A program made the position numbers and the translations under genes. From contig JAHHSD010000013.1 of assembly GCA_020025425.1 (NCBI GenBank), positions 1 to 42,220 of the forward strand: a stretch of DNA of 42,220 nucleotides. Direction: 5' to 3'. The notes beneath the pieces are model-generated. The model saw only the letters and a list, made by a program, of their open reading frames with translations. It was not told where the DNA came from and made no database searches. Source of the DNA: Oscillospiraceae bacterium. Its GTDB lineage: Bacteria > Bacillota > Clostridia > Oscillospirales > Oscillospiraceae. This document shows, one piece after another, positions 33,481 to 41,513 of this stretch; the first letter of the stretch is position 1; each line of letters begins with the position of its first letter.

Positions 33481-33509
33481 GCATAACATGTGGAAAACTC
33501 CGCACACTA
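33481..33509 (+). promoter_or_regulatory. Possible sigma-G promoter of spoVAD-spoVAE
   Basis: GCATA (33481-33485), 17 bases, CACACTA (33503-33509) is similar to the forespore sigma-G pattern (GHATR, then CATWHTA). It lies about 30 bases before the spoVAD start. spoVA operons are sigma-G dependent in Bacillus and Clostridium. Motif match only. Confidence 0.35.
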
Positions 33510-33538
33510 GCTCTAAATCTACAAGCGAGGTGAGCGCA

Positions 33539-34546
33539 ATGTCCACAAAAAAGCTGGGGGAACAGACGGCAGCGCTGGCCCATCCCCCGTCATTTCTAGG
33601 GCGGGCCTGTGTGGCCGGTCACAAGGAGGGGGAGGGGCCTCTGGCCTCTGTCTTTGATGAGATCTGTCCCGACGATCGATTTGAGCAGCCCAGCTGGGAA
33701 AAGGCGGAGAGCGCCATGCAGCAGCATGCCCTGAATCTGGCGCTGGAGCGGGCCGGCGGGATGCCGGACTGGCTGTTCGGCGGGGATCTGCTCAACCAGT
33801 GTGTGGCCTCCACCTACGCTGTCAGGGACCAGACGCTTCCATTTTTCGGCCTGTACGGGGCCTGTTCCACTGTGGGGGAGGGGCTGATTTTGGCCTCCAT
33901 GGTGCTGGACGGCGACTTCGGGACCCGGGCGGGGGTGGTGACCTCCTCCCATTTCTGCTGCGCAGAGCGGCAGTACCGCACGCCGCTGGAATACGGCGGC
34001 CAGCGGACCCCAACCGCCCAGTGGACGGTGACCGCCGCCGGAGCCGTTATTTTGGGCCGGGAGGGGCCGGGACCCTATGTGACCCATGTGACGGCGGGCA
34101 GAATCGTGGACCTGGGCGTGACCGACACCAACAACATGGGGGCGGCCATGGCACCCGCTGCCTATGAGACCATCCGCACCCACTTCCGGGACACCGGCCG
34201 GAGTCCGGCGGACTATGACCTGATCGTCACCGGCGATCTGGGGCTACTGGGCAGTGAGCTGCTGGAGGAGCTGTTCCGCCGGGACGGGGTGGAGCTGTCC
34301 GGGTGCCATGTGGACTGCGGCCTGATGATCTACGACCTGGAGAAGCAGGACGTACACTGCGGCGGCTCCGGCTGCGGCTGCGCGGCCTCGGTGCTGACGG
34401 GGCATCTGCTGACAGAGATGGAGCGGGGGAAGTGGCGGCGCATCCTGTTTTGTCCCACCGGCGCACTCCACTCTCCCACCACCGCCTTCCAGGGGGAGTC
34501 CATTCCGGGCATCTGCCACGCCGTGGCCATCGACGCCGCCCCATAG
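33539..34546 (+). CDS. spoVAD: Stage V sporulation protein AD
   Basis: 335 residues, the family's usual length. A thiolase-like fold; part of the SpoVA channel that moves dipicolinic acid into the spore and out at germination. Family hallmarks are GDLLNQCVASTYAVRDQTLPFFGLYGACSTVGEGL, TSSHFCCAERQYRTPLEYGGQRTPTAQWTVT, VTDTNNMGAAMAPAAY, and GGSGCGCAASVL near the C-terminus. Start ATG 33539 has GAGGTG upstream. spoVAC, which normally precedes it, is not here: dfx and its terminator lie directly upstream. Confidence 0.95.
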   Translation: MSTKKLGEQTAALAHPPSFLGRACVAGHKEGEGPLASVFDEICPDDRFEQPSWEKAESAMQQHALNLALERAGGMPDWLFGGDLLNQCVASTYAVRDQTLPFFGLYGACSTVGEGLILASMVLDGDFGTRAGVVTSSHFCCAERQYRTPLEYGGQRTPTAQWTVTAAGAVILGREGPGPYVTHVTAGRIVDLGVTDTNNMGAAMAPAAYETIRTHFRDTGRSPADYDLIVTGDLGLLGSELLEELFRRDGVELSGCHVDCGLMIYDLEKQDVHCGGSGCGCAASVLTGHLLTEMERGKWRRILFCPTGALHSPTTAFQGESIPGICHAVAIDAAP

Positions 34547-34573
34547 GCGGCCCATTCAAAGGAGGAAGTCTCG

Positions 34574-34930
34574 TTGCAGTATTTCAATGCCTTTCTGTGC
34601 GGAGGGCTTTTGTGTGTCATAGGGCAGGTGCTGATTGACCGGACCGCCATGACCTTCGCCAAAATCCTGGTCTGCTATGTCACCGCCGGGGTGATCCTGG
34701 GGGGACTGGGGCTCTATCAGCCTTTGGTGGATTGGGCCGGGGCGGGGGCGACCGTACCCCTGACCGGCTTTGGCAACCTGCTGGCCAAGGGCGTCAGGGA
34801 GGCGGTGGCTGAGGACGGCCTGCTGGGGGCCTTCACCGGCGGCATGACTGCCGCTTCCGCCGGCATCACCGCAGCCATCTTCTTCGGCTTTGTGGTGGCC
34901 CTGATTTTCCGCTCCAAACCGAAAAAATGA
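34574..34930 (+). CDS. spoVAE: Stage V sporulation protein AE
   Basis: 118 residues, about four membrane segments. The sequence (FLCGGLLCVIGQVLIDRTAMTFAKILVCYVTAGVILGGLGLYQP; later GGMTAASAGITAAIFFGF) matches the SpoVAEb type, a membrane part of the dipicolinic acid channel. The start is TTG 34574 with a strong AAAGGAGGAAG seven to nine bases before. It follows spoVAD by 27 bases and is followed by a strong terminator. Confidence 0.93.
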   Translation: MQYFNAFLCGGLLCVIGQVLIDRTAMTFAKILVCYVTAGVILGGLGLYQPLVDWAGAGATVPLTGFGNLLAKGVREAVAEDGLLGAFTGGMTAASAGITAAIFFGFVVALIFRSKPKK

Positions 34931-34931
34931 C

Positions 34932-34971
34932 AAAAGGACCGCCGGTGCGCCCTATGGCGCACCGGCGGTCC
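34932..34971. terminator. Bidirectional terminator between spoVAE and the epimerase gene
   Basis: A 16-bp GC-rich stem (34936-34971; GGACCGCCGGTGCGCC and complement, loop CTAT). On the minus strand it is followed by TTTTG; on the plus strand by a weaker CTGCTTTG. Confidence 0.85.
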
Positions 34972-34985
34972 CTGCTTTGTGGGGG

Positions 34986-35855
34986 TCAGAAGCAGTGCAG
35001 CGACCAGTCGGCAGTGTAGGTGTGATCCGGTTCCAGTGGGATCAGATCCGCCTGCTGCTCCAGATCCGTGACGACGTCCTGCCTGGCGGGCAGGCTGGAC
35101 CAGGGCTCCATGCAGACAAAGGGGGCATCCGTGCGGGGGGTATGCCAGAACCCGTAGAAGGGGTAGTCCGGTGCGGACAGGGTGACCCCGTGGGTGCCGG
35201 AGGGGCTGCGCAGCGTCACCGGGCCGGTCACGTCCTGCAAAACAATGGCGTCCTCATCAAACATGTCATGCCGCAGGGGGAGCCGGCCGCCGTCCAGAGG
35301 GAAGGGGAGGGCGTTTCCGGTGATGAAGCAGTCCGGTGTGAATTCCACCCGTCTGGGGGTGCAGGGGGAGAATTCCAGGGCGTAGTCCTCAAAACCCAGA
35401 TTTTTTTCCAGGGGCACGTTGATGCCGGGGTGTCCGCCCATGCCAAAGTACATGGTCTTGTCGTCCAGGTTCTGAACGGTGGACCGCACGGTCAGCACGT
35501 CGTCCCGGAGGGTGTAGCGGATCTCATAGCGAAAACGGAAGGGGTACATGGCATAAAATTCCGGGCTGGATGTGAGGCAGAAGGCCACGGAGTCGGCGGC
35601 CTGATCGCAGACAGTGAACTCCGCGGTGGGGGCGAAGCCGTGGATGGGCAGGTGGTAGGTCTGTCCCCGGTAGGTGTAGGAGCCTCCGGTCAGACGGGCC
35701 ACATAGGGGAAAATGGTCAGGGCGCGGTCGCCCCAATAGCGGGCGTCCCCCTGCCACAGATATTCGGTGCCGTCGCTGCCCAGGATGGACATGAGCTGGG
35801 CGCCCTGGGAGGAGACGGACACGGTCAGGGACGGAGAATTGATGTGATAGAGCAT
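34986..35855 (-). CDS. Aldose 1-epimerase family protein
   Basis: 289 residues, a galactose-mutarotase-like beta-sandwich of the LacX/YeaD type. Visible features are the N-terminal VSSQGAQLMSILGSDGTEYLWQGDARYWGDRA, the catalytic LPIHGFAPTAEF with its histidine, and later FGMGGHPGINVP, also with a conserved histidine; a conserved acidic residue lies in CMEPWSSLP. It converts alpha and beta forms of sugars or acts as a hexose-phosphate mutarotase. The ATG has AAGGAGG upstream. It diverges from the sugar ABC operon, so it may serve the same sugar. Confidence 0.87.
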   Translation of the reverse strand: MLYHINSPSLTVSVSSQGAQLMSILGSDGTEYLWQGDARYWGDRALTIFPYVARLTGGSYTYRGQTYHLPIHGFAPTAEFTVCDQAADSVAFCLTSSPEFYAMYPFRFRYEIRYTLRDDVLTVRSTVQNLDDKTMYFGMGGHPGINVPLEKNLGFEDYALEFSPCTPRRVEFTPDCFITGNALPFPLDGGRLPLRHDMFDEDAIVLQDVTGPVTLRSPSGTHGVTLSAPDYPFYGFWHTPRTDAPFVCMEPWSSLPARQDVVTDLEQQADLIPLEPDHTYTADWSLHCF

Positions 35856-36013
35856 GGCTGGAATGCCTCCTTCTATGAGAATGATTCTTCAATTGGTTAT
35901 ACGATATAGAGCATGTATTCAAAAATCAACCAGGAATTTCACTAAAATTAACAAAAACAAATTGTATAATGTTCTGAAAAAATGAAAAATGACGGAGACA
36001 GAACGAAAAAATT

Positions 36014-36030
36014 TGTCAATTCGATTGACA
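36014..36030. promoter_or_regulatory. Perfect 17-bp palindrome overlapping the -35 of the sugar operon
   Basis: TGTCAAT-TCG-ATTGACA. The right arm contains the -35 hexamer TTGACA (36025-36030), so a protein bound here would block transcription. The size and symmetry fit a dimeric repressor such as a LacI- or GntR-family protein. No regulator gene is found in the window. Confidence 0.65.
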
Positions 36031-36053
36031 TTTGATGAAACAATTGCTATATT
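36025..36053 (+). promoter_or_regulatory. Sigma-A promoter of the sugar transport operon
   Basis: Perfect TTGACA (36025-36030), 17 bases, TATATT (36048-36053), about 69 bases before the start codon. Confidence 0.88.
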
Positions 36054-36121
36054 TTTATCAGCGAGAGTAGGGATAAAAAGCAATTTGCCCAAAATTGCAG
36101 TCCAAGGAAAGACGGGTGACC

Positions 36122-37642
36122 ATGCGTATGAACGATGTCGTTGTCTCTATGCAGGGAATTTATAAATATTTTCCTGGTGTAAAAGCATTGGATAATGTCC
36201 AGTTCGAACTGAGGTCCGGCGAGGTTATGGCTCTGCTGGGCGAAAATGGAGCGGGCAAGTCCACACTGATGAAAATCCTCAGCGGCGTGTACACGAGAGA
36301 TGAGGGCACGGTAAAGCTTTTTGGCAAGGAGTACGGGAATCTCACCACCAAGCAGGCACAGGCGCTGGGTGTGGTTATCATCCACCAGGAGCTGAACATG
36401 TGTCCCCACCTGAGCGTGGCGGAAAACATGTTTCTGGGCCGTGAGAAGTACCGCGGAATCTTTTTGGATAAGCGGGGGATGGAGGACGAGGCGAGAAAGA
36501 TCCTCGCTGACCTGAAAATCGACATCTCGCCCACCGAGATGGTGGGAAATCTGCCGGTTTCCAAGCAGCAGATGGTGGAGATCGCCAAGGCCCTGTCCAT
36601 GAACGCCAAGGTGCTCATTATGGATGAGCCCACCTCCGCACTGACCGCCAAGGAGATCAACGAGCTGTTCCGCATCATCCACAAGCTGCGCGATGATGGC
36701 TGCGGCATCGTGTACATCTCCCACCGTCTGGAGGAGCTGCAGCACATCGTGGACCGGGTGACCATCATGCGTGACGGCCAGTACATCACCTCCATGAATT
36801 TTAAAGATACGACCCTGGATGAGATCATCACCAACATGGTGGGACGCGAGATCAAGGAGCAGTTCCCCCGGGTGGAATGTCCCAAGGGCGAGAAAATTTT
36901 TGAGGTCAGGAACCTGAATGCGGGACGCATGGTGCGTGACGTGAGCTTTGAGGTCTACGCCGGTGAGATCGTGGGCTTTGCCGGTCTGATGGGTGCGGGA
37001 CGCACCGAGACCACCCGCGCGATTTTCGGAGCCGATCCCAAGGAATCCGGCGAGATCATCCTGGATGGAAAGACCGTGACCATCCGGAACCCGAAGGACG
37101 CCATCCAGGCGGGCATCGTGCTGGCCCCCGAGGATCGAAAGAAGGACGGCCTGTGTACCAAGCTGCCCATCCGGGAAAATATCGCGCTGCCCAACCTGGA
37201 CATCATCTGCAACGGCCTGGGCGTGGTGAACAGCCAGAAAGAGTCCCAGATGTGCGACAAGGCGGTGGCGGACCTCCGGATCAAGACCCCCAATGTGGAA
37301 ATCAACGCGGGCAATCTGTCAGGCGGCAACCAGCAGAAGGTGGTCGTGGGCAAGTGGCTGGCCAGAGATTCCCGCGTGGTCATCTTTGATGAGCCGACGC
37401 GAGGAATCGACGTGGCGGCCAAGGTCGAGATCTATAACATCATGAACCAGCTCAAGCAGCAGGGAATTGCCGTTATGTTCGTCTCCTCGGAGATGCCTGA
37501 GGTCATGGGTGTTGCGGACCGGATCATTGTGATGTGTGACGGTCGGATCACCGGTGAGGTCATGGCCCGGGAGACCACTCAGGCTGAGATCCTGACCCTG
37601 GCGACTCAGTTCGAAAACAAGTTCGCGGCGGATGCCACTTAA
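36122..37642 (+). CDS. Sugar ABC transporter ATP-binding protein (RbsA type)
   Basis: 506 residues, two ABC modules in one chain, as in RbsA/MglA/XylG. The first module has Walker A GENGAGKST (40-48), a degenerate signature (VSKQQMVEIAKAL) and LIMDEPTSAL. The second has a degenerate Walker A (GLMGAGRTE) and a full signature LSGGNQQKVVVGKWL with IFDEPTRGID. This asymmetry is normal for the family. The ATG at 36122 (MRMND) is preceded by AAGGAAAG at some distance; ATG 36128 is an alternative. First gene of the operon with permease and binding protein. Confidence 0.94.
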   Translation: MRMNDVVVSMQGIYKYFPGVKALDNVQFELRSGEVMALLGENGAGKSTLMKILSGVYTRDEGTVKLFGKEYGNLTTKQAQALGVVIIHQELNMCPHLSVAENMFLGREKYRGIFLDKRGMEDEARKILADLKIDISPTEMVGNLPVSKQQMVEIAKALSMNAKVLIMDEPTSALTAKEINELFRIIHKLRDDGCGIVYISHRLEELQHIVDRVTIMRDGQYITSMNFKDTTLDEIITNMVGREIKEQFPRVECPKGEKIFEVRNLNAGRMVRDVSFEVYAGEIVGFAGLMGAGRTETTRAIFGADPKESGEIILDGKTVTIRNPKDAIQAGIVLAPEDRKKDGLCTKLPIRENIALPNLDIICNGLGVVNSQKESQMCDKAVADLRIKTPNVEINAGNLSGGNQQKVVVGKWLARDSRVVIFDEPTRGIDVAAKVEIYNIMNQLKQQGIAVMFVSSEMPEVMGVADRIIVMCDGRITGEVMARETTQAEILTLATQFENKFAADAT

Positions 37643-37658
37643 GGGAGGAAAAGAAACA

Positions 37659-38672
37659 ATGAGTACATTGAATCAATCAACCAAGAAGCTCACCGCCGTC
37701 CGTGGGATGGGGGCTGCGCTGATCGCCTTTGGGGGATGGATCGTGCTGTACCTGGTGTTTGGTGCCATTGATCCCCATATCTTTACCGCAGGCAATATGC
37801 TCAACCTGCTGCGCTCCATGGCAAAGTACCTGCTGGTGGGCGTGGGACAGAGCGTGATCCTGATCACGGGCAACATCGACCTGTCCATCGGCTCCGTGGT
37901 CGCCATGAGCTCCATGATCTCCGCCACCATGATGTGCCGCGGCGTACCCATTCCTGTGGCCATCCTGGTTGCACTGGTGTGCTGCATGATGATCGGCCTG
38001 ATCAATGGCGTTCTGGTGGGCAAGTTCAAGCTGCCCCCCTTCATCGCCACTCTGGGCACCATGTTCTGCGCCCGCGGCGTGGCCTACATGGTCAACGGGA
38101 ACCGCAACACCGACGCCATCTCCACCGGTATCGGCAAGGAGGCCGGCGAATCCTTCCAGAACTTCTTCTACTACGGCAAGACCCTGGGTGTCTACAACGC
38201 CTTCTGGATCGCGCTGCTGATTTTCGTGGTGGTGTTCTTCATTATGAACAAGACCAGAACGGGCCGCCACATCTACGCAATCGGCTCCAACGTGGAGGCT
38301 GCAAAGCTGTCCGGCGTCAATGTGTTCGCCACCATCACCAAGACCTATCTGATTAGCGCCTTCTGCGCCTTCGTGGTCGGCCTGATCCTGTGTGCACAGG
38401 CCAGCATGGGCAACATGGAGGCCGGCAACGTCTATGAGATGTACGGCGTGGCCGCCGGCGTTATCGGCGGTATCTCCCCCCTGGGCGGCAGCGGCCTGCT
38501 GCTTGGCACCTTTGCCGGCGCCGGCGTGTGGCAGACCCTGGAGAACGGCCTGGGCATCATCGGCGCCCCCGTTGGTCTCCAGAGAATCGTCATCGGCATC
38601 ATCGTCACCGGCGCTGTGCTGATCGACGTGGTGTTCCGTCAGGGTCTGGGTACCAAGAAGGCCAAGAAGTGA
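37659..38672 (+). CDS. Sugar ABC transporter permease (RbsC type)
   Basis: 337 residues with eight to ten membrane segments. Typical of the RbsC/XylH permease family: GQSVILITGNIDLSIGSVVAMSSM near the N-terminus, PPFIATLGTMFCARGVAYMV, GRHIYAIGSNVEAAKLSGVNV, and GVIGGISPLGGSGLLLGTFAG. The single permease presumably forms a homodimer. ATG 37659 with GGGAGGA upstream lies 17 bases after the ATPase gene. Confidence 0.95.
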   Translation: MSTLNQSTKKLTAVRGMGAALIAFGGWIVLYLVFGAIDPHIFTAGNMLNLLRSMAKYLLVGVGQSVILITGNIDLSIGSVVAMSSMISATMMCRGVPIPVAILVALVCCMMIGLINGVLVGKFKLPPFIATLGTMFCARGVAYMVNGNRNTDAISTGIGKEAGESFQNFFYYGKTLGVYNAFWIALLIFVVVFFIMNKTRTGRHIYAIGSNVEAAKLSGVNVFATITKTYLISAFCAFVVGLILCAQASMGNMEAGNVYEMYGVAAGVIGGISPLGGSGLLLGTFAGAGVWQTLENGLGIIGAPVGLQRIVIGIIVTGAVLIDVVFRQGLGTKKAKK

Positions 38673-38685
38673 GTTTTCCGCTGAG

Positions 38686-38715
38686 ATTTACCCGGGTCCA
38701 AAGATCCGTGTAAAT
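38686..38715 (+). other. Intercistronic hairpin before the binding-protein gene
   Basis: ATTTACCCGG and CCGTGTAAAT can pair (one mismatch) around a ten-base loop, followed by an AT-rich ATAACTTCATTTTTT. It may be a processing or stabilising element, or a leaky terminator, that helps set a higher level of the binding protein. Confidence 0.4.
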
Positions 38716-38744
38716 ATAACTTCATTTTTTGAGGAGGATAAACA

Positions 38745-39707
38745 ATGAAAGTGAAAAAGTTAATCAGTGCTCTGCTGACTCCGGCCATGCTGGTTGGCCT
38801 GCTGGCCGGATGCGGTCCCAAGGAGAATGGCAATGCCAGCGGCAGCGCCAGCAAGCCCGAGGGCTCCGGCGCCGAGGGCGGCAAGAACTACAAGATCGCT
38901 CTGATCACCATGGACTCCATCGACCAGCACTGGGTCACCCTGAATGAGGGCGCTCAGAAGGCCGCCAAGGAGCTGGGCGTCACCGTGACCTACATGGCTC
39001 CCAACACCAAGGACGACGCTCAGCAGATCGAGCAGGTCAACAACGCCGTCTCCGCCGGCTGCAAGGCCATCCTGGTGGCTGCCAACGGCCCCGACGCCAT
39101 CACCTCCGCTCTGAAGGAGGCCCAGGCCGCCGGTGTGAAGATCATCTATGTGGACTCCCCCGCCAACATGGAAGGCGAGGCCACCTTCTCCACCGATAAC
39201 CGTGCTGCCGGTGAGACCGCCGGTAAGACCATGCTGGAGGAGCTGACCGCCAAGGGCGTCACCTCCGGTTCCATCGGCATCATCAACACCAACGCTGCTT
39301 CCGACTCCACTCTGAAGCGCGAGGCCGGCTTCCGCGCCGCCTTCGAGGGCACCGACTTCACCATCCTGGAGACCCAGTATGGCGAGGGCGACGCCGCTAA
39401 GAGCCAGAGCATCGCTGAGAACTACATCACCCAGGGCGCCGTGGGCATCTTCGGTGCCAACGAGGGCTCCACCACCGGTGCCGGCAACGCCATCAAGGCT
39501 TCCAAGGCCGAGACCATCTGCGTGGGCTTCGATAAGTCCGATGCTATCCTGGGCCTGATCGACGACGGCTTCATCCTGGCCACCATGGCTCAGAACCCCG
39601 ACACCATGGGCTATGAGGGCGTCAAGGCCGCTGTCGCCGTGCTGGACGGCGAGGATCTGGGCGGCAAGGTGGTTGACACCGGCGTTTCCGTCCTGACCAA
39701 GAAGTAA
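38745..39707 (+). CDS. Sugar ABC transporter substrate-binding lipoprotein (RbsB type)
   Basis: 320 residues. A lipoprotein signal with lipobox LLAGC (Cys23) and a Gly/Ser-rich linker lead to a periplasmic-binding-protein type 1 domain (YKIALITMDSIDQHWVTLNEGAQKAAKELG; later ANGPDAITSALKEAQAAGVKIIYVDSPAN; IFGANEGSTTGAGNAIKAS). The fold is that of RbsB-like binding proteins for pentoses and hexoses; the sugar cannot be read from sequence. Strong GAGGAGG and strong codon bias indicate high expression. A terminator at 39728-39755 follows. Confidence 0.93.
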   Translation: MKVKKLISALLTPAMLVGLLAGCGPKENGNASGSASKPEGSGAEGGKNYKIALITMDSIDQHWVTLNEGAQKAAKELGVTVTYMAPNTKDDAQQIEQVNNAVSAGCKAILVAANGPDAITSALKEAQAAGVKIIYVDSPANMEGEATFSTDNRAAGETAGKTMLEELTAKGVTSGSIGIINTNAASDSTLKREAGFRAAFEGTDFTILETQYGEGDAAKSQSIAENYITQGAVGIFGANEGSTTGAGNAIKASKAETICVGFDKSDAILGLIDDGFILATMAQNPDTMGYEGVKAAVAVLDGEDLGGKVVDTGVSVLTKK

Positions 39708-39727
39708 TCACATCTGAGTATTTCAGC

Positions 39728-39755
39728 AAAAACGCCGGACTTGTCCGGCGTTTTT
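39728..39755 (+). terminator. Intrinsic terminator between transport and catabolic genes
   Basis: AAAAACGCCGGAC / GTCCGGCGTTTTT, a nearly loopless 13-bp stem with T tract. The isomerase gene begins only 36 bases later with no visible promoter, so partial readthrough probably lowers its expression relative to the transporter. Confidence 0.85.
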
Positions 39756-39791
39756 GTTTCATAAAAATTTTATCTGGGAGGAGATCATCAC

Positions 39792-40478
39792 ATGAAGCGA
39801 AGTGAGATCAACGCGGCTCTGAAGGAGCTTGAGGCGATGTGCGAGAAATACAACCGAAAGCTGCCCCCATTCTGTCACTTCACTCCCGAGCAGTGGCAGA
39901 GCATCGGGCACGAGTACGACGAGGTCCGGGACTGCATGCTGGGCTGGGATATCACCGACTATGGACTGGGTGATTTTGACAAGGTGGGATTTTCTCTCAT
40001 CACCCTGCGCAACGGCAACCGCAAGATGCAGGACAAATACCCCAAGGTCTATGCGGAAAAGCTGCTGTACCTCAAGGAGGGACAGTACTCCCCCAACCAC
40101 TTCCACTGGTACAAGACAGAGGATATCATCAACTGCGGCGGCGGCAACGTGCTGATCAAGGTGTACAACAGCCTGCCCAACGAGGAGATCGACCTGGAGT
40201 CCGATGTGACGGTCCACACTGACGGACGGACCTACACAGTGCCGGCGGGCTCTGTGGTGCGTCTGACTCCGGGTGAGAGCATCCATGTGCAGCAGCGGCT
40301 CTACCACGACTTCAACGTGGAGGAGGGCACAGGGCCGGTCCTGCTGGCCGAGGTGAGTCAGTGCAACGACGACAACACGGACAACCGGTTCAATCCCCCT
40401 GTGGGACGGTTCCCGGCCATTGAGGAGGACGTCCCGCCTTACCGCCTGCTGTGCAACGAGTATCCGCCTGCCAAGTGA
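39792..40478 (+). CDS. D-lyxose ketol-isomerase family sugar isomerase
   Basis: 228 residues. Matches the D-lyxose isomerase family (PF07385; E. coli YdaE/z5688-like), a cupin fold with a Mn ion. Metal ligands are His103, His105 and Glu110 in PNHFHWYKTED, and a later histidine in RLYHDFNVEEG; AEVSQCNDDNTDNRF is also characteristic. The enzymes interconvert D-lyxose with D-xylulose and D-mannose with D-fructose. With a fructokinase-like gene next, a mannose-to-fructose or lyxose-to-xylulose path is plausible. ATG 39792 has GGGAGGAG upstream. It follows a terminator, so it is probably transcribed by readthrough. Confidence 0.88.
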   Translation: MKRSEINAALKELEAMCEKYNRKLPPFCHFTPEQWQSIGHEYDEVRDCMLGWDITDYGLGDFDKVGFSLITLRNGNRKMQDKYPKVYAEKLLYLKEGQYSPNHFHWYKTEDIINCGGGNVLIKVYNSLPNEEIDLESDVTVHTDGRTYTVPAGSVVRLTPGESIHVQQRLYHDFNVEEGTGPVLLAEVSQCNDDNTDNRFNPPVGRFPAIEEDVPPYRLLCNEYPPAK

Positions 40479-40496
40479 CCGGATGGAGGGAATACG

Positions 40497-41456
40497 ATGA
40501 CCTATGATGTAGTTGCGCTGGGCGAGCTGCTGATCGACTTCGCCGCAAAGTCCACCGACAAGGACGGCTACCCCACCATGGCGGCCAATCCCGGCGGGGC
40601 TCCGGGCAATTTCCTGGCGGCCCTGAATGCCTATGGCGCGAAAACAGCCTTTCTGGGCAAGGTGGGCGAGGACACCTTCGGACATCTGCTGCTGAACACC
40701 CTGGAGCAGGCCGGCATTGAGACCGGCGGGATCCTGGTAGACCCGGAGGTGTTTACCACCCTGGCCTTTGTGACCTTTGATGAGAAGGGGGACCGCTCCT
40801 TCAGCTTTGCCCGAAAGCCCGGTGCGGACACCCAGCTGCGCTGGGAGGAGGTGGACCGGACCCTGATCGACCGGGCAAGGGTGTTCCATTTCGGCACCCT
40901 GAGCCTGACGGACGAGCCGGTGCGCACCGCCACCCGGAAGGCGGTGGCCTATGCCAGGGAGCAGGGGAAGCTGATCACCTACGATCCCAACCTGCGCAAG
41001 CCTCTGTGGAAAAGCGAGGACGAGGCCAGAGAGCAGATCCTGTGGGGCCTCAGGCAGGCGGACGTGGTGAAGATCAGCGATGAGGAAGTGGACTTCCTCT
41101 GGTCCTGCACCCCGGAGGAGGGGGCACGGAAGCTGCTGGAGGAGTATGGCGTCTCCCTGGCCATGGTCACCCTGGGCCCGGACGGGTGCCTGATGCAGAA
41201 CAAAGCGGCGGCCTGCAGGCTGCCCGGACCCAAGGTCAACCCCATCGACACCACGGGGGCCGGGGACATCTTCGGCGGCAGTGCGGTGTCCAGACTGCTG
41301 AAGCTGGACAAGGAGCCTGACCGGCTCACCCAGGCGGAGCTGGCGGACATCGGCCGGTTCGCCGTGACGGCGGCCAGCCTCTCCACGGAGCAGTCGGGGG
41401 GCATCCCCAGCATCCCACCCCTGGAGACCGTGCTTGCCCGGATGGAGCAGGAGTAA
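40497..41456 (+). CDS. PfkB family carbohydrate kinase, fructokinase-like
   Basis: 319 residues. PfkB/ribokinase fold: N-terminal VVALGELLIDF, GGAPGNFLAALNAYGAKTAFLGKVGEDTFG for sugar binding, and the ATP/anion motif DTTGAGDIFGGS with the catalytic aspartate. It phosphorylates a keto- or pentose sugar; sequence features fit fructokinases best. ATG 40497, 18 bases after the isomerase stop, has GGAGGG. End of the operon, followed by a strong terminator. Confidence 0.92.
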   Translation: MTYDVVALGELLIDFAAKSTDKDGYPTMAANPGGAPGNFLAALNAYGAKTAFLGKVGEDTFGHLLLNTLEQAGIETGGILVDPEVFTTLAFVTFDEKGDRSFSFARKPGADTQLRWEEVDRTLIDRARVFHFGTLSLTDEPVRTATRKAVAYAREQGKLITYDPNLRKPLWKSEDEAREQILWGLRQADVVKISDEEVDFLWSCTPEEGARKLLEEYGVSLAMVTLGPDGCLMQNKAAACRLPGPKVNPIDTTGAGDIFGGSAVSRLLKLDKEPDRLTQAELADIGRFAVTAASLSTEQSGGIPSIPPLETVLARMEQE

Positions 41457-41461
41457 AATAG

Positions 41462-41509
41462 AAAAACACCATGGGAACGGCGGTGAAGCCGTTCCCATGG
41501 TGTTTTTTT
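41462..41509. terminator. Bidirectional terminator between convergent kinase genes
   Basis: AAAAACACCATGGGAACGGC and its complement with a short loop, ending in TTTTTTTC. It serves the PfkB operon and the FGGY kinase on the opposite strand. Confidence 0.93.
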
Positions 41510-41513
41510 CGAT

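Noticed and set aside
35875..35890. TGAGAATGATTCTTCA, similar to a 7-1-7 Fur box, upstream of the epimerase gene
   Set aside because: Several mismatches to the consensus and no iron-related gene next to it; probably chance in an AT-rich leader.
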